Shown: positions 13,901 to 26,455, counted from the stretch's first letter. The stretch: 64,000 nt of DNA from Acanthochlamys bracteata (GCA_019914995.1 CM034137.1:7901155-7965154); one strand, 5' to 3'. Translations and numbers: made by a program. Notes: generated by a model from the sequence alone, not told the origin.

Positions 13901-16900
13901 CTAAGATTTATTTGTACTTTTCTGTTATATTTATCATCTGTATCGTTCTGGTGTTCCCAAATTCTTCATTGTCATAATTCGAAAGAGATGTTTCAGTTGG
14001 CTGTAATATTAGAGGCAATTTAAAAGTATATTCTTTTTGAAACAATTGATGAAGAAAAATAACAATAGAATTGAATATGATGAATAATGAAGAATAATGA
14101 TCACTAGAGTTTACATCGTACGATTATTTATAGAGTACATATAATAGGCTTGTCTCATATATAGCCCAATAATACAGTTCAATACTTTTTCTTAAAAGGA
14201 TTCCATGGATTGCTTTTGTTCACTCCTAGAAACACCTATAAAAACAATTCTAATGAAGTTCTCCTTGAAGCTAGTGTCTTGACGCCGTACTTTAAGGAAG
14301 AAGTTAAATTCTCGGAAGAGGAACTTCATTCTAGTCAAGATGGGGCATCTATGCTTTCTTACATGCAGAAGATATATCCAGGTAACAGGAGTTGTATAAC
14401 ACAAAAGAAAACTTTAATCTTGAGATTAGGTCAAGGTGATCATCTGTATGGTGATGGTTTCAGATGAGTGGAAAAACTTTCTGGAAAGAACCAACTCTAG
14501 TGAATCAAAGGAAGATGTTCGATACTGGGCTTCTAATCGTGGTCAAACATTAAGTCGGACAGGTGAACATTAGTTGGTAGACTTTATCCAGGTAGTTGCT
14601 ATTCTCTATTTTTTGACTTGTTTGTTGAACTCATTGCTGTTTGAATAAATTAGTTAGGGGCATGATGTACTACTGGAAAGCTCTGAAGCTGCAAGCATTT
14701 CTAGACATGGCTAACGATGAAGGTTAGTAATTTTGCTTTGTTAGATAGAGGATTTGGAAAATGAAAAAGAACCATATTTCTTACAGATCCCTAAGTTCCA
14801 GCACAGTAAGTTTTCTGTGATTTATTTATTTTTTTAATGTGCTCCTACTAGATATCTTAGAAGGGTATAATTCCATGGACAACGGAGCTGACAACAATGG
14901 AAATCAGTTGTCGTTGTCGTCTCAATTAGACTCGCTGGTGGATATGAAATTCACATATGTAATCTCTTGTCAAGAATTTGGATGGCAAAAATCTACTGGC
15001 GATCCACACGCTCAGGACATTATTGATTTAATGATAAGGTATCCTTTAGAAAGTTGGAAATTATTTAGAATTGGGTAAATTTCATGTAGTCTTTCTGTAA
15101 AAGACGTGTTATCTATTCTGTAGATATCCCTCTCTTCGAGTTGCCTACATTGAAGAGAAAGAAGAAACAGTAAATGGAAGGCCAGACAAAGTTTATTCAT
15201 CAATTTTGGTTAAAGCTGATAATGGCTTGGATCAGGTAATGATATCCTGAAGTTTAGAGAAGGAAATATATTTACTGCAACTTCTTATTTTTGTTTGCAA
15301 TTCCTTGACGGGATAATATAATAAGCTGCTGTTATTCTTAAAAAAAAACAGAAGCTATTTAGATATCTAAGTGTTTCGATGCCTTTAAATTTGGTTTTCT
15401 TGGTTTTGTTGAGAGATGAACGCTTTAAACCTGACCTGTTGCCTTGGAATGTCTCTTTTCGCTCTTACTTAAAATGTACAGGAGATATACCGTATCAAGC
15501 TACCTGGTCCACCTATCATTGGAGAAGGAAAACCTGAGAATCAAAACCATGCAATAATTTTTACCCGTGGAGATGCCCTTCAAACGATTGACATGAACCA
15601 GGTTTCAAAACCAAACACCAAGTACAGTGCAATATCTTTACAATCTAAAGAACTCTCTATTGGTTACATTCTTTTGCAGGACAATTATTTGGAGGAGGCC
15701 TTTAAAATGAGAAATCTACTTCAAGAATTTTGTGGTCATAACGATCAGTCTCCAACAATTGTGGGTCTCAGAGAACATATATTCACGGGAAGGTGCGACT
15801 AGGATTGGAGAAGACTGCCTTGAAATATACCGTTGTTGTGAAGGATATTAGTCTGATCCTTTAGCAATGTGTTCTGCATTGTCGAACCTTTCTAATCATG
15901 ATTTTAAGATTATTGTCTTACCATTTGCAGTGTTTCATCCCTTGCTTGGTTCATGTCCTACCAAGAGGCCAGTTTTGTCACCATTGGACAGAGGTTCCTG
16001 GCAAATCCTCTTAGGTAAGAATCTACTTGTATATGTATATAGTAGTTCCACTTGAGCCAACATCTTTGTCATTTACAGTCTATCATAATCGAAAAGGTCA
16101 ACTAAACTCAATCGTCTGAAGTATTGTTTCATTGTCTGAAGTATCCTTATTTCAATATTGTTACTTGTTACCCTTTATGGAAAGACCGGCATTTTGTATT
16201 CCTAGGGTGCGGTTTCACTATGGTCATCCAGATGTATTTGAAAGGATATTTCACTTGACAAGAGGTGGTATAAGCAAGGCATCAAGAACTATTAATTTGA
16301 GTGAGGATGTCTTTGCGGGTATGAAAGAGAACACTCGGTGTCGTCCATCTTCTTGAATGTGCTATATTGAGTCTAACCGTACATGTTATTGTTCTATTTC
16401 CAGGTTTCAGTTCTACCTTACGTCGCGGATATGTTACTTACAAGGAGTACGTACAAGTCGGCAAAGGCCGTGATGTCGGTCTGAACCAGATATCCAAGTT
16501 CGATGCTAAAGTTGCAAATGGGAATAGCGAACAAACTTTGAGCCGAGATATTCACCGCCTTGGGCGGCGCTTTGACTTCTTCCGGATGCTTTCGTTCTAC
16601 TTTACAACCATCGGGTTTTACTTTAGCAGCCTAGTAAGTTCTCAAACCCGATCAGCATTGGCTTACCCCGACAGGTTTTATATTTGTTGGGTATTGCAGT
16701 CTGAAGCACCCAGTAGTTGGTCTGAAAGAGTGCTCGGTTATTATTCATACTCCTAACAATATAAACTTGTGCAGATATCCATACTCGGTATCTATGCTTT
16801 CCTGTACGGGCAGCTATACTTAGTTCTTAGTGGTGTTGAAAAGGCACTCATAACTGAGGCTAGGATGCACAACATGAAATCTTTGGAGACAGCTCTTGCA

Positions 16901-18115
16901 TCTCAGTCTTTCTTGCAACTTGGTCTTTTGACGGGATTGCCAATGGTTATGGAACTTGGTCTGGAGAAGGGATTTCGGACAGCCTTGATTGATTTTATTC
17001 TGATGCAGCTGCAACTGGCTTCTATTTTTTTCACGTTCTCTCTCGGTACAAAGTCACATTACTATGGTAGAACTATCCTCCATGGTGGTGCCAAGTATAG
17101 GCCAACAGGACGAAAGTTTGTGGTCTTTCATGCGAGTTTTACTGAGAACTACCAGCTGTACTCACGCAGCCACTTTGTCAAAGGATTCGAGATGCTTTTC
17201 CTCTTGATTGTCTATACCAGATATCGAAGATCTTACGAGAGCAGTACTGCATATCTACTAGCTACGTATTCCATATGGTTCATGACCATTACATGGCTGT
17301 TTGCGCCGTTTCTTTTCAACCCTTCAGGATTCGGGTGGAGGAATATTGTAGAAGATTGGACAGACTGGAACAAGTGGATGCAGAATCAAGGTGGAATCGG
17401 AGTGCAGCCTGATAAGAGTTGGGAGTCTTGGTGGATATTCGAGCAGTCTCATCTCTACCATTCAGGTCTCACTTCTAGAATTCTTGAAGTACTTCTCTCC
17501 CTCCGATTTTTCGTCTATCAATACGGCCTGGTATACCACCTGGACATAACGCAAAAGAGCAGGGATATCATCGTCTACATATTTTCATGGTTCATTATAG
17601 TTGCCATAATTGTACTAGTAAAGGCAATTGATGTGGGGCGTCGAAGGCTCAGCACCAGCTATCATCTGACCTTCAGGTTGTTAAAGGTTCTTTTATTCCT
17701 TGGTATCGTAGCTTCCATCAGTCTGCTTTCGACTTTGTGCAAACTATCTGCGATGGATTTGATCATCGGTTGTCTTGCTTTCATTCCCACCGGCTGGGGT
17801 CTGCTGCTGGTAAGCTCGAATCATAATAAACTTAGGCTACTTTCAGCTGTTGGAGATACTAGACGGCACATCTCTGTTTTGCAGGTTGCTCAAGTTTTGA
17901 GACCCAAAATCCAAAACTACTGGATATGGGACTCGGTTCAGGTGATTGCTCAGACGTACGATTACGGTATGGGGTTTCTGCTTTTCGTTCCCGTTGCAGC
18001 GTTAGCATGGATGCCTGTCGTATCTTCGATACAAACGCGCGTTCTTTTTAACCAGGCTTTCAGACGGCAGCTGCACATTCAGCCTATTCTCGCCGGAAAA
18101 CCCAAAAAAAGATGA
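4929..18115 (+). CDS. CALS8: Callose synthase, CALS8/GSL4-like (1,3-beta-glucan synthase, GT48)
   Basis: A plasma-membrane glucan synthase making callose from UDP-glucose. Forty exons join in frame (about 1909 aa): 4929-5172, 5613-5713, 6068-6138, 6396-6468, 6578-6676, 6869-6988, 7169-7261, 7333-7424, 7537-7663, 8362-8499, 8583-8659, 8758-8851, 9326-9451, 9531-9648, 10174-10502, 10959-11011, 11149-11209, 11426-11507, 11588-11637, 11751-11837, 11944-12075, 12170-12264, 12344-12428, 12508-12668, 12817-12940, 13040-13134, 13217-13367, 13437-13588, 14275-14381, 14464-14562, 14654-14722, 14852-15038, 15124-15235, 15482-15601, 15680-15792, 15931-16014, 16206-16318, 16404-16633, 16775-17809, 17885-18115. 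The FKS1-type N-terminal block (LLIWGEASNLRLMPECLCYI), N-terminal membrane helices (exons 13-20), catalytic cytosolic region (YVQVGKGRDVGLNQISKF) and multi-pass C-terminal domain are all present. The C terminus IQPILAGKPKKR and the N-terminal PFESEKLPPTLATEIRRFLR fit CALS8 better than other members. It is shorter than Arabidopsis CALS8 as I recall it, mainly around exons 3-4 and 12-13. I see no stop or frameshift, so I call it functional. Confidence 0.92.
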
Positions 18116-18317
18116 TTCATTTGGCGCGATTCTTGGGATACATATATCACTGAAGATAAAATAAATCGAAGAAAATTTCTTCAAATAACTAGACGCCTTT
18201 CCAATGTTTTAAGAGCTAGCCATCTTGTACATTTATAAGTTAGATAACATTCATAGCCAGAGGGAAGCCGTGAAAGGGGCAGGAAATTTGTCATTTCACC
18301 GCGACACAATGACCTGT

Positions 18318-18410
18318 CCTGATTCAACTTATGGCTGCAAAAAGCTTGATAATTCCTTCGGCGTGACATTGCAAGTCCGATAGTCTTCATCCGTTCATAC
18401 AAGTTCAACC
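18318..18410 (+). pseudogene. Short remnant resembling the 3' end of a GLR gene
   Basis: The segment shares an exact run of over 20 bases (starting gattcaacttatggctgc) and then tgacattgcaagtcc with the 3' end of the first GLR gene (about 22827-22912). Spacing between the two matches is shorter here than there, and a following ccgtt..atacaag block is also shared. It sits just downstream of callose synthase, about 1.5 kb upstream of the GLR pair, in the same orientation. I see no upstream GLR coding sequence attached. It is most likely a leftover of an older tandem copy. Confidence 0.55.
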
Positions 18411-18554
18411 ATTATTAGACTCTCGCGATTTGTGAAATATCAAACTTTAGACAAAGGAGATGTTCGAAGATTCAACTGTGCCTACCTTCGCGTAGACGTT
18501 GCGTACCATGCATGCATGTCGTCCTACGACCGTTAATAGGCCGGTATTCGTATG

Positions 18555-19386
18555 TGATAGCTATCCAAGTATTATAAACGGAGAGGAAGAGATAAACAAA
18601 ATATGGACTAAAAAAAACTTCGAAATGCTAACGCGCTTTTGGATTATTGCTTTCTAAATACACTCAAATACCTCGTAAACTATTCCTATATTATAAGATG
18701 AAAGATAACAGATTCAAAAAAATAGCTAATAAATAACTAACTGACCAATTCATATGCTAACAAACATTGACTTGGTTTAATTAAATTATAACATTGACTT
18801 TCTTAAACAAAGTCAGAAAGATTGGCCATTCCAATCGGTTTCTTCAATTTTAGAAATAATTTATACTTCAATGGCTTTGTAAAAATATCTGTAATTTGAG
18901 ATTAATTTGAATAATAATCAATGTTGATTTGTTTCTCGGCAACCAACTTTTAGATTTTGTGATACTTGGTATTTACATGCTTGTTCCAACCATGAAAGAT
19001 TGAATTTTTGGACAAACAATTACTGATTTGTTAACACAGAAAATAATTTGTAGGTGCTTTCTGTTGGTGTCGTAGAAATTCCAAAACTTTTCTCAATTAA
19101 ATACCAATTTCATAGATATATTTATCTATCTAATTATTATGAACGGAGAGAAAGAAATAAATAAAATATGTACTAAAGAAAAACGTTCAAATACAAAAGA
19201 GTTTTTGTATTATTATTTTTTTAAATACACTCAAATGCCTCGTACAATGTTCCTATTTATAAGAACAAAAAATAATAAATCCAAAAAAGTAGCTAAGAAA
19301 TAACTAACCGATCAATTCATATGATAACAAACGTTGACTTGATTTAAATCTAACAAATATTGACTTGATTTAATTAAATTATAACA
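18555..19386 (-). mobile_element. Internally deleted Ty1/copia retrotransposon remnant
   Basis: Two diverged direct repeats (about 18555-18793 and 19115-19386) share phrases such as acggagag.aagaaataaa, aatacactcaaat.cctcgta, aaataactaac and a common right end taattaaattataaca. Between them, read on the minus strand, lie decayed copia RNase H and integrase-end words: FHGWNKHVNTKYHKI near 18955-19005, and TDIFTKPLKYKLFLKLKKPIGMANL-like sequence, in pieces, near 18815-18895, interrupted by stops. The arrangement LTR / 3' end of pol / LTR fits a minus-strand element that has lost gag and most of pol. LTR outer ends are approximate and no target-site duplication is claimed. Confidence 0.65.
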
Positions 19387-19796
19387 ATTAATACGGTGTT
19401 AACGGTTTGCACGAAGCCAGCAATTACGTTCACAAGATTATTAAGTAGTTCTTAAACACTGGTGTGCCTTATTTTTGGTTTGTGTTTTGAGTTAATAATA
19501 CTTTTCTTACCATGCATACATAAATAATATTTTCGTAGCTTCCAAGAAAATACTGCGGAATACATAAATTAAGGTCATATCATTTTAGGTAAGTAGTCCA
19601 TCGAGAGCAAGATTTGAAATTTTGGAACACATATATAAGATCAATTTTGATTTGTATATATTAATCTACCACCATAAATAAACGGAAAAAGAAAATGCCA
19701 TGGAATATCAAACAAGTCCATTTTTCTCGTAACCATGACTTGACTTTTTGTGCCGAGCAAGAAATTACATGGCCGCTTAAACTACAAGCGGCCAGT

Positions 19797-19808
19797 TATA
19801 TATATATC
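19797..19808 (+). promoter_or_regulatory. TATA-type run upstream of first GLR gene
   Basis: An alternating TA run about 100 bases before the ATG at 19911. The second GLR gene has a related but shorter sequence (gatatatacg) at the equivalent place. Assignment as a TATA box is by position only. Confidence 0.35.
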
Positions 19809-19910
19809 TTTCAATATGTATCTTCGTTTACAACGATCTTCATGCATAACTCTTTAAGATAAAAAAGAAAAAAGAACATACCACTACTGCATGTTGTAAG
19901 ATAAGTACTT

Positions 19911-22898
19911 ATGGCTGCTGCTACTTCTGTGCTGCTGCTCATCAGCTACTGTTTTGCAACAGCTGCTGCACTACGCATCGGCGTCGTCTGCGATACAAGT
20001 ACTCATGTCGGGAGACAGCAGAAGATCGCGTTTGAGATCGCTGCTGAAGACTTCAACACAACTGCTGATCCAGTCTATCTCAATATTACCAGCTCCGACG
20101 ATCTTCGCCAACAACATGCTTCAAAAGGTATGCATATAACCTATCTATACTCGGGGCACATTTGGTAACAGAAGTACTATGTATATATGAGCAGTTGTTT
20201 GACTTGGATTTTCAATTCTTGCAGTAACAGAAAATCTAATCATGAGCTGGGGAGCCGAAGTGATCATCAGCTCAACTAATTCCCTGTCGGATGTTGCCTC
20301 CATTGCCAATATGGGTTTCCGATCAAGAGTTCCAGCGCTCTCTCTCATGCCGAATATTCCGATACCAACGTTCAGCTCTAATCCGTTCCTGATTAACATG
20401 TACCCAAGCTCCCCGCAAGTGAAGTGCATCGCTAGTCTTGTGAAGTCATTTAACTGGACACGAGTTGTTGCCATTTTCGAAGATGACGACCTTGAAGGCA
20501 TCATTGATGTAGAGGTTGACCTTCTTTCTGATGCCTTGCGATCCATGGGAGCGGAGATCGATTACAGAGTCACGTTTCCACGGATGAACACGCTCATCGG
20601 TCCTGAACTTCTAGTGCGCCAAAGGCTAGAGGCTGTGAAGCAGCGTCTGTGCAGCGTGTTCGTCGTCGTCCGATCGTCTCAGACGCTAGCGTCGCACCTG
20701 TTTAAGATTGCTAAGGAAATAGGGCTGATGCAACAAGGATACATTTGGTTCATCAACAACGATCTCATCGATCTCGTTGATAACCCATCAACAATCATCA
20801 CCCCTTCTTTCATCTCTTCCTATATGCAGGGCGTAGTAGGTATCAAGCCCTACTTCAACCAAACAACAGCGTCGTACCAAAAGTTCCAGACAAAGTTCGA
20901 CAAAAGGTTCGACGCCGAGAATGTTCTTAATATCTTTGCTCTGCGATCATATGATGCGGTCGAGCTGATCGTGAGGGCTGAAGTCCAGAGGAAGAAGGGT
21001 AACAACACGACTACTCTAATGGACGGTTTGGTTTCCGAAAGCAGTTTCCAAGGACTAAGCGGGTGGATTAAGTTAGGAAAAGACGACCGTGAACTATTAC
21101 CGACAACTGCCGGAAACGGTTCTTCACCTGCATTTTGGGTAATCAATGTCATCGGAAAGAAATACATTGAGCTAGGCCTTTGGTCCTACGGATCATCAGC
21201 GTTTTATCAGAACGAGGTAGATATGAGCACTAGTGCCGGCATGGTGGAGGATTTAGGACCTGTTTTTTGGCCAGGACGTCCTAGCAGATCACGGCAACCC
21301 GGTGGATTTAGAAAGCTGAAAATTGTTGTTCCAAATCGTCCTACCTTTACACGTCTTGTCGACAAGGTGTTTGACAATAACGGCAATGTCATCGGATATG
21401 AGGGATTCTTCATGGACGTATTTCAGGAGTGTGCCAAAATTTTAGGTTTTCACCTGGACTACGAGTTCTCAAATTTCACCGGCGCCTATGATGAAGTCAT
21501 TGAACAAGTAGCTCTCCAGGTATATATGCAGTAACGATACAATTAAAGTTGGAATTAATTGCTATATAACGAACTACATGCATGTATATATATATCGATC
21601 GATTCTAATTAATTAAGAAATTAATAATACCGCTAAGTGAGTGTCGTTTGTTGTAACTTACATTTGCTAGGCATTCGACATGGCAGTAGGAGATTTTTCA
21701 ATCATTTCAGCACGAGCAGAGAAAGTGGAATTCACACATCCCATCATCAGCAATAGGATAACGAAGATCGTTAGAACGAAAAGGCATGTCCTTGGGCCAT
21801 GGCTTTTCGTCGAACCATTTCAAAGCCAAGTGTGGATACTGGTAGCTCTTACCTTGATGACCTCAGGATTCCTGATTTGGTACTTCGAGAGGCAAACGAG
21901 TGAAATGTTCGGTAGAGGGAAATTCCTCAACCAGCTTGGTTCAGTTCTCTTCTTCGTGACATCCATTTTTTTCCAAAGACATGGTAATTACTAACTATAT
22001 TTAATTTTACATTCGTAAACATTGCTAAAAGATATATACGCTTGAACTCATTTGTAGGGAAACTTCAAAACGGGTATGCGCGATTAATATTGGTGGCCAA
22101 CCAATTTTTTGTCATGTTTTTGCTGGCTATCTACACGGCAAACCTTACGGGAATAATTGTCGTTCCGCGGCTCCGTCCCTTGGACGTGGAAGGAAAAGCA
22201 GGTTGTAACAAAGTACCTTTCATCGTCGACTATTTGAAGACCGACCTTAAGTACCAGGACACCCAAATAATTCGGCTCTCACGTGAAGAAGACTATTTGA
22301 AGGCTTTCTCCAATCATTCTATAACACATGCTTTTTTGGGTTTACCTTATGCTAAGATCTTGCTAATGGAACACGATGAATTCACCGCAGTCGGTCCTAC
22401 TAAGCGCTTCGGCGGCTTCGGCTTTGTGCGTATCGATCGTTGCTTACAAAATTCGGCTTTAACCTGCAGCTAATTAATGATCTTTAATTCTTGTTGTTTG
22501 CTAATTGTTTTGTGTCTGTTTAATTGATTGATTGCTGTCAGGCTTTCGAAAAGAATAAGAACAGCGGGTTGGCAAACGAGTTCTCTAAGGCGATTTTGAA
22601 ACTGCACGAGAACGGAGCGATAGTGAAACTGGAGCAGAAATGGTTCTCGGCGGCATTCTTCACCAGCCTGAGCACTACTCATGACAAGGAGCAAAAAAAT
22701 AGCAACAGAGTTGGCGTTGACAATCTGCTGTATTTGTTCGTCTTCGTCGTTGCTGTTTCATTCGCTGTACTCATCTTCTATATCGTTAGACAGATATGGA
22801 GTAAGTTGCTCGGAGTAGACATTGATTCAACTTATGGCTGCAAAAACTCTACAACTTTGTACCAGTCCACCACTAATTCGATCGATATCGCCCGATGA
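19911..22898 (+). CDS. GLR: Plant glutamate-receptor-like channel, tandem copy 1
   Basis: Five exons: 19911-20127, 20225-21519, 21671-21983, 22058-22425 and 22542-22898, in frame, about 849 aa. Order: signal peptide (about residues 1-20); periplasmic-type ligand-binding (ANF) amino-terminal domain; S1 half of the glutamate-binding domain with GYEGFFMDVFQECAKILGF and MAVGDFSIISARAEKVEFTHP; M1 (VWILVALTLMTSGFLIWYF); pore loop; M3 with IYTANLTGIIVV; S2 half ending GGFGFAFEKNK; M4 (LYLFVFVVAVSFAVLIFYIV). Plant GLRs are amino-acid-gated cation and calcium channels of the plasma membrane and endomembranes. The signature usually reads SYTANL; here it is IYTANL, and the pore loop is also unusual. The cytosolic tail is about 32 residues and differs from copy 2. 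The copy is intact. Its close neighbour shows a recent tandem duplication. Confidence 0.93.
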
Positions 22899-23403
22899 CA
22901 TTGCAAGTCCTTTGGTCTTCCGTTAAAACGATACAAGATCTTAGAAGATTGACGGGATTCTAGAAGCAGTAGGAGTTTATGTTTTTAGGAAATCAGTTAC
23001 CAGGTGTTTGTATTTCATTAGAAATCAGTTACTTCTCTTCTGCAATTAAGCATACATAAATAATATTTTGGTAGCTTCAAGGAAAATACCAAAGGTCATA
23101 TCTCTATAGGTAGCTTCCAGGAAAAATAGTCCATCGAACAAGATTTGAAATTGTCAACACATACATAAGATTAATCTCACTTGTATACCACGCAATAAGA
23201 TAGACAAGTAATATCAAACAATGTCCATTTTTTTGTCGTAACCATGACTTTTGCGCTGAGCAACAAATTACAGGGCCGCTTAATTAAATTAATAACAAGA
23301 TATTTGCTCGCCAGTTATCTTTCGATATATACGAAATTATCTTCGTTTAAAACGACCTTGATACCTCCTAAGAAACACTACTGTTTTCCTAAGATAAGTA
23401 ATT
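22899..23403. other. Duplicated GLR intergenic/promoter region
   Basis: This spacer carries blocks matching the region upstream of copy 1 (compare gcatacataaataatatttt.gtagcttc and tagtccatcga..caagatttgaaat at about 19515-19620 with 23050-23150). The duplication unit therefore included the promoter. Confidence 0.7.
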
Positions 23404-26400
23404 ATGGCTGCTGCTGCTGCTGCTACCTATGTGCTGCGGCTCATCTGCTGCTGCTGCTGCTGCTTTGCAACAGCTGCTGCACTACGCATCGGCGTCGTCT
23501 GCGATACCAGTACTCATGTCGGGAGACAGCAGAAGATCGCGTTAGAGATCGCTGCTGAAGACTTCAACACAACTGCTAATCCAGTCTACCTCAATATTAC
23601 CAGCTCCGACGATCTTCGCCAACAACCTTCTTCAAAAGGTATGCATATAACCTATCTATACTCGGGGCTCATTTGGTAACAGAAATACGAAAACCAAAAA
23701 TTGAAAAAGAAAATATGAAAACAAAAAAATATATATATCAAAACTAGTGATAATATATTCCAGCTTCATACAATACTTTTCATTCTCGTCCTTTATCCCT
23801 CGTTGGACCAAGTCATACAATAGTTGATTTAGCAGTAACGGAGAATCTAATCATGAGCTGGGGAGCCGAAGTGATTATCAGCGCAACTAATTCCCGGTCT
23901 GATGTTGCCTCCATAGCCAATACGGGCTTCCGATCAAGAGTTCCGGTGCTCTCTCTCATGCCGATACCAACGGTCAGCTCTAATCCGTTCCTGATTAACA
24001 TGTACCCAAGCTCCCCGCAAATGAAGTGCATCGCAAGTCTTGTGAAGTCATTTAACTGGACACGAGTTGTTGCGATTTTCGAAGATGACGACCTTGAAGG
24101 CATCATTGATATAGAGGTTGACCTTCTTTCTGATGCTTTGCGATCCATGGGAGCGGAGATCGATTATAGAGTCGCGTTTCCACGGATGAACACGCTCATC
24201 GGTCCTGAACTTCTAGTGCGCCAAAGGCTAGAGGCTCTAAAACAGCGTCTGTGCAGCGTGTTCGTCGTCGTCCGATCGTCTCAGACGCTAGCGTCGCACC
24301 TGTTTAAGATTGCTAAGGAAATAGGGCTGATGCAACAAGGATACGTTTGGCTCATCAACAACGATCTCATCGATCTCGTTGATAACCCATCAACAATCAT
24401 CACCCCTTCTTTCATCTCTTCATATATGCAGGGCGTAGTAGGTATCAAGCCCTACTTCAACCAAACAACAGCCTCGTACCAAAAGTTCCAGACAAAGTTC
24501 GACAAAAGGTTCGACGCCGACAATGTTCTTAATATCTTTGCTCTGAGATCATATGATGCGGTCGAGCTGATCGTGAGGGCTGCAGCCCAGAGGAAGAAGG
24601 GTAGCAACACGACTACTCTAATGGACGGTTTGGTTTCCGAAAGCAGTTTCCAAGGACTAAGCGGGTGGATTAAGTTAGGAAAAGACGACCGTGAACTATT
24701 ACCGACAACTGCCGGAAACGATTCTTCACCTGCATTTTGGGTAATCAATGTCATCGGAAAGAAATACATTGAGCTAGGCCTTTGGTCCTACGGATCATCA
24801 GCGTTTTATCAGAATGAGGAAGATATGAGCACTAGTACCGGCATGGTGGAGGATTTAGGACCTGTTTTTTGGCCAGGACGTCCGAGCAGATCACGGCAAC
24901 CCGGCGGATTTAGAAAGCTGAAAATTGTTGTTCCAGATCGTCCTACCTTTACACGTCTTGTCGACAAGGTGTTTGACAACAACGGCAATGTCATCGGATA
25001 TGAGGGATTCTTCATGGACGTATTTCAGGAGTGTGCCAAAATTTTAGGTTTTCACCTGGACTACAAGTTCTCAAATATCTCCGGCGTCTACGATGAAGTC
25101 ATTAAACAAGTAGCTCTCCAGGTATGCAGTAACGATACAATTAAAGTTCTTGGAACTGCTACATATGAAGGGAATATCTATGCACTAAATAACTACATCG
25201 AATATATTAACGTTAAATGTATGATTTTCTTAATTTCCGTTGTAATTAATATACTTGTACTAGGTATTCGACATGGCAGTAGGAGATTTTTCAATCACTT
25301 CAGAACGCGCAGAGATAGTGGAATTCACACATCCCATAATCAGCAATAGCATAACGAAGATTGTTAGAACGAAAAGGCATGTCCTTGGGCCATGGCTTTT
25401 CGTCGAACCATTTCAAAGCCAAGTGTGGATGCTTGTAGCTCTTACCTTGATGACCTCAGGATTCTTGGTTTGGTACTTCGAGAGGCAAACGAGTGAAATA
25501 TTCGGTAGAGGGAAATTCCTCAACCAGCTTGGTTCAGTTCTCTTCTTCGTGACATCCATTTTTTTCCAAAGACATGGTAATTACTAACTATATTTAGTTT
25601 TACATTCGTAAACATTGCTAAAAGCTTTATACGCTTGAACTCAAATATATCTTATTTGCGAAGCTCGTGATTATTTTGTATATAGGGAAACTTCAAAACG
25701 GGTATGCGCGATTAATATTGGTGGCGAACCAATTTTTTGTAATGTTTTTGCTGGCTATCTACACGGCAAACCTTACGGGCATAATTGTCGTTCCGCGGCT
25801 CCATCCTTTGGACGTCGACGGAAAAGCAGGTTGTAACAAGGTCTCTTTCATCGTCGACTATTTGAAGACCGACCTTAAGTACAAGGATACCCAAATAATT
25901 CGGCTCGCAAATGAAGAAGACTATTTGAAGGCTTTCTCCAATCATTCTATAACACATGCGTTTTTGGGTTTACCCTATGTTAAAATCCTGCTAACGGAAC
26001 ACGATGGCTTCACTGCTGTAGGTCCTACTAAGCGCTTTGGCGGCTTCGGCTTTGTGCGTATCGTTACAAAAATCGGTTGTTTTTTTTTTTTGTTTATTTG
26101 TTTCCTTTTTCCTTCCCGTGCTTATTTATATAGGCATAATGATCTTTCTGGTTGTCAGGCCTTCGAAAAGAATAAGAACAGCGGGTTGGCATACGAGTTC
26201 TCTAAGGCGATTTTGAAACTGCACGAGAACGGAGCGATAGTGAAACTGGAGCAGCAATGGTTCTCGACGGCATTCTTCACCAGCCTGAGCAGTACCGACA
26301 AGGAGCAAAAAAATAGCAACAGAGTTGGCGTTGACAATCTGCTGTATTTGTTCGTCTTCGTCGTTGCTGTTTCATTGTCGGTCCTCATCTTCTATATCGT

Positions 26401-26455
26401 TAGACAGATATGGAGTAAGTTGCTCGGAGTAGAGATGATGGTTTTGCAGAAGTGA
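23404..26455 (+). CDS. GLR: Plant glutamate-receptor-like channel, tandem copy 2
   Basis: Five exons: 23404-23638, 23836-25121, 25264-25576, 25686-26053 and 26159-26455, in frame, about 832 aa. The exon-intron plan and domain order are identical to copy 1, and most of exon 2 is nearly identical in sequence. Differences seen: a GCT/CTG triplet run in exon 1 gives alanine and six-cysteine stretches in the signal peptide; a three-residue deletion near MPIPTVSS; a longer first intron with an AT-rich insert; a longer fourth intron with a T-run; and a C terminus that stops soon after M4 (KLLGVEMMVLQK). M1, pore loop, M3 (IYTANLTGIIVV), GGFGFAFEKNK and M4 are all kept, so the copy should encode a complete channel subunit. 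The two copies may co-assemble; that is inference. Confidence 0.93.

Noticed and set aside
20850..21413. Long minus-strand open frames inside both GLR genes (105 and 68 codons, conserved between copies)
   Set aside because: They mirror the coding strand of the duplicated exon 2; conservation follows from the duplication, and no domain or start context is seen.
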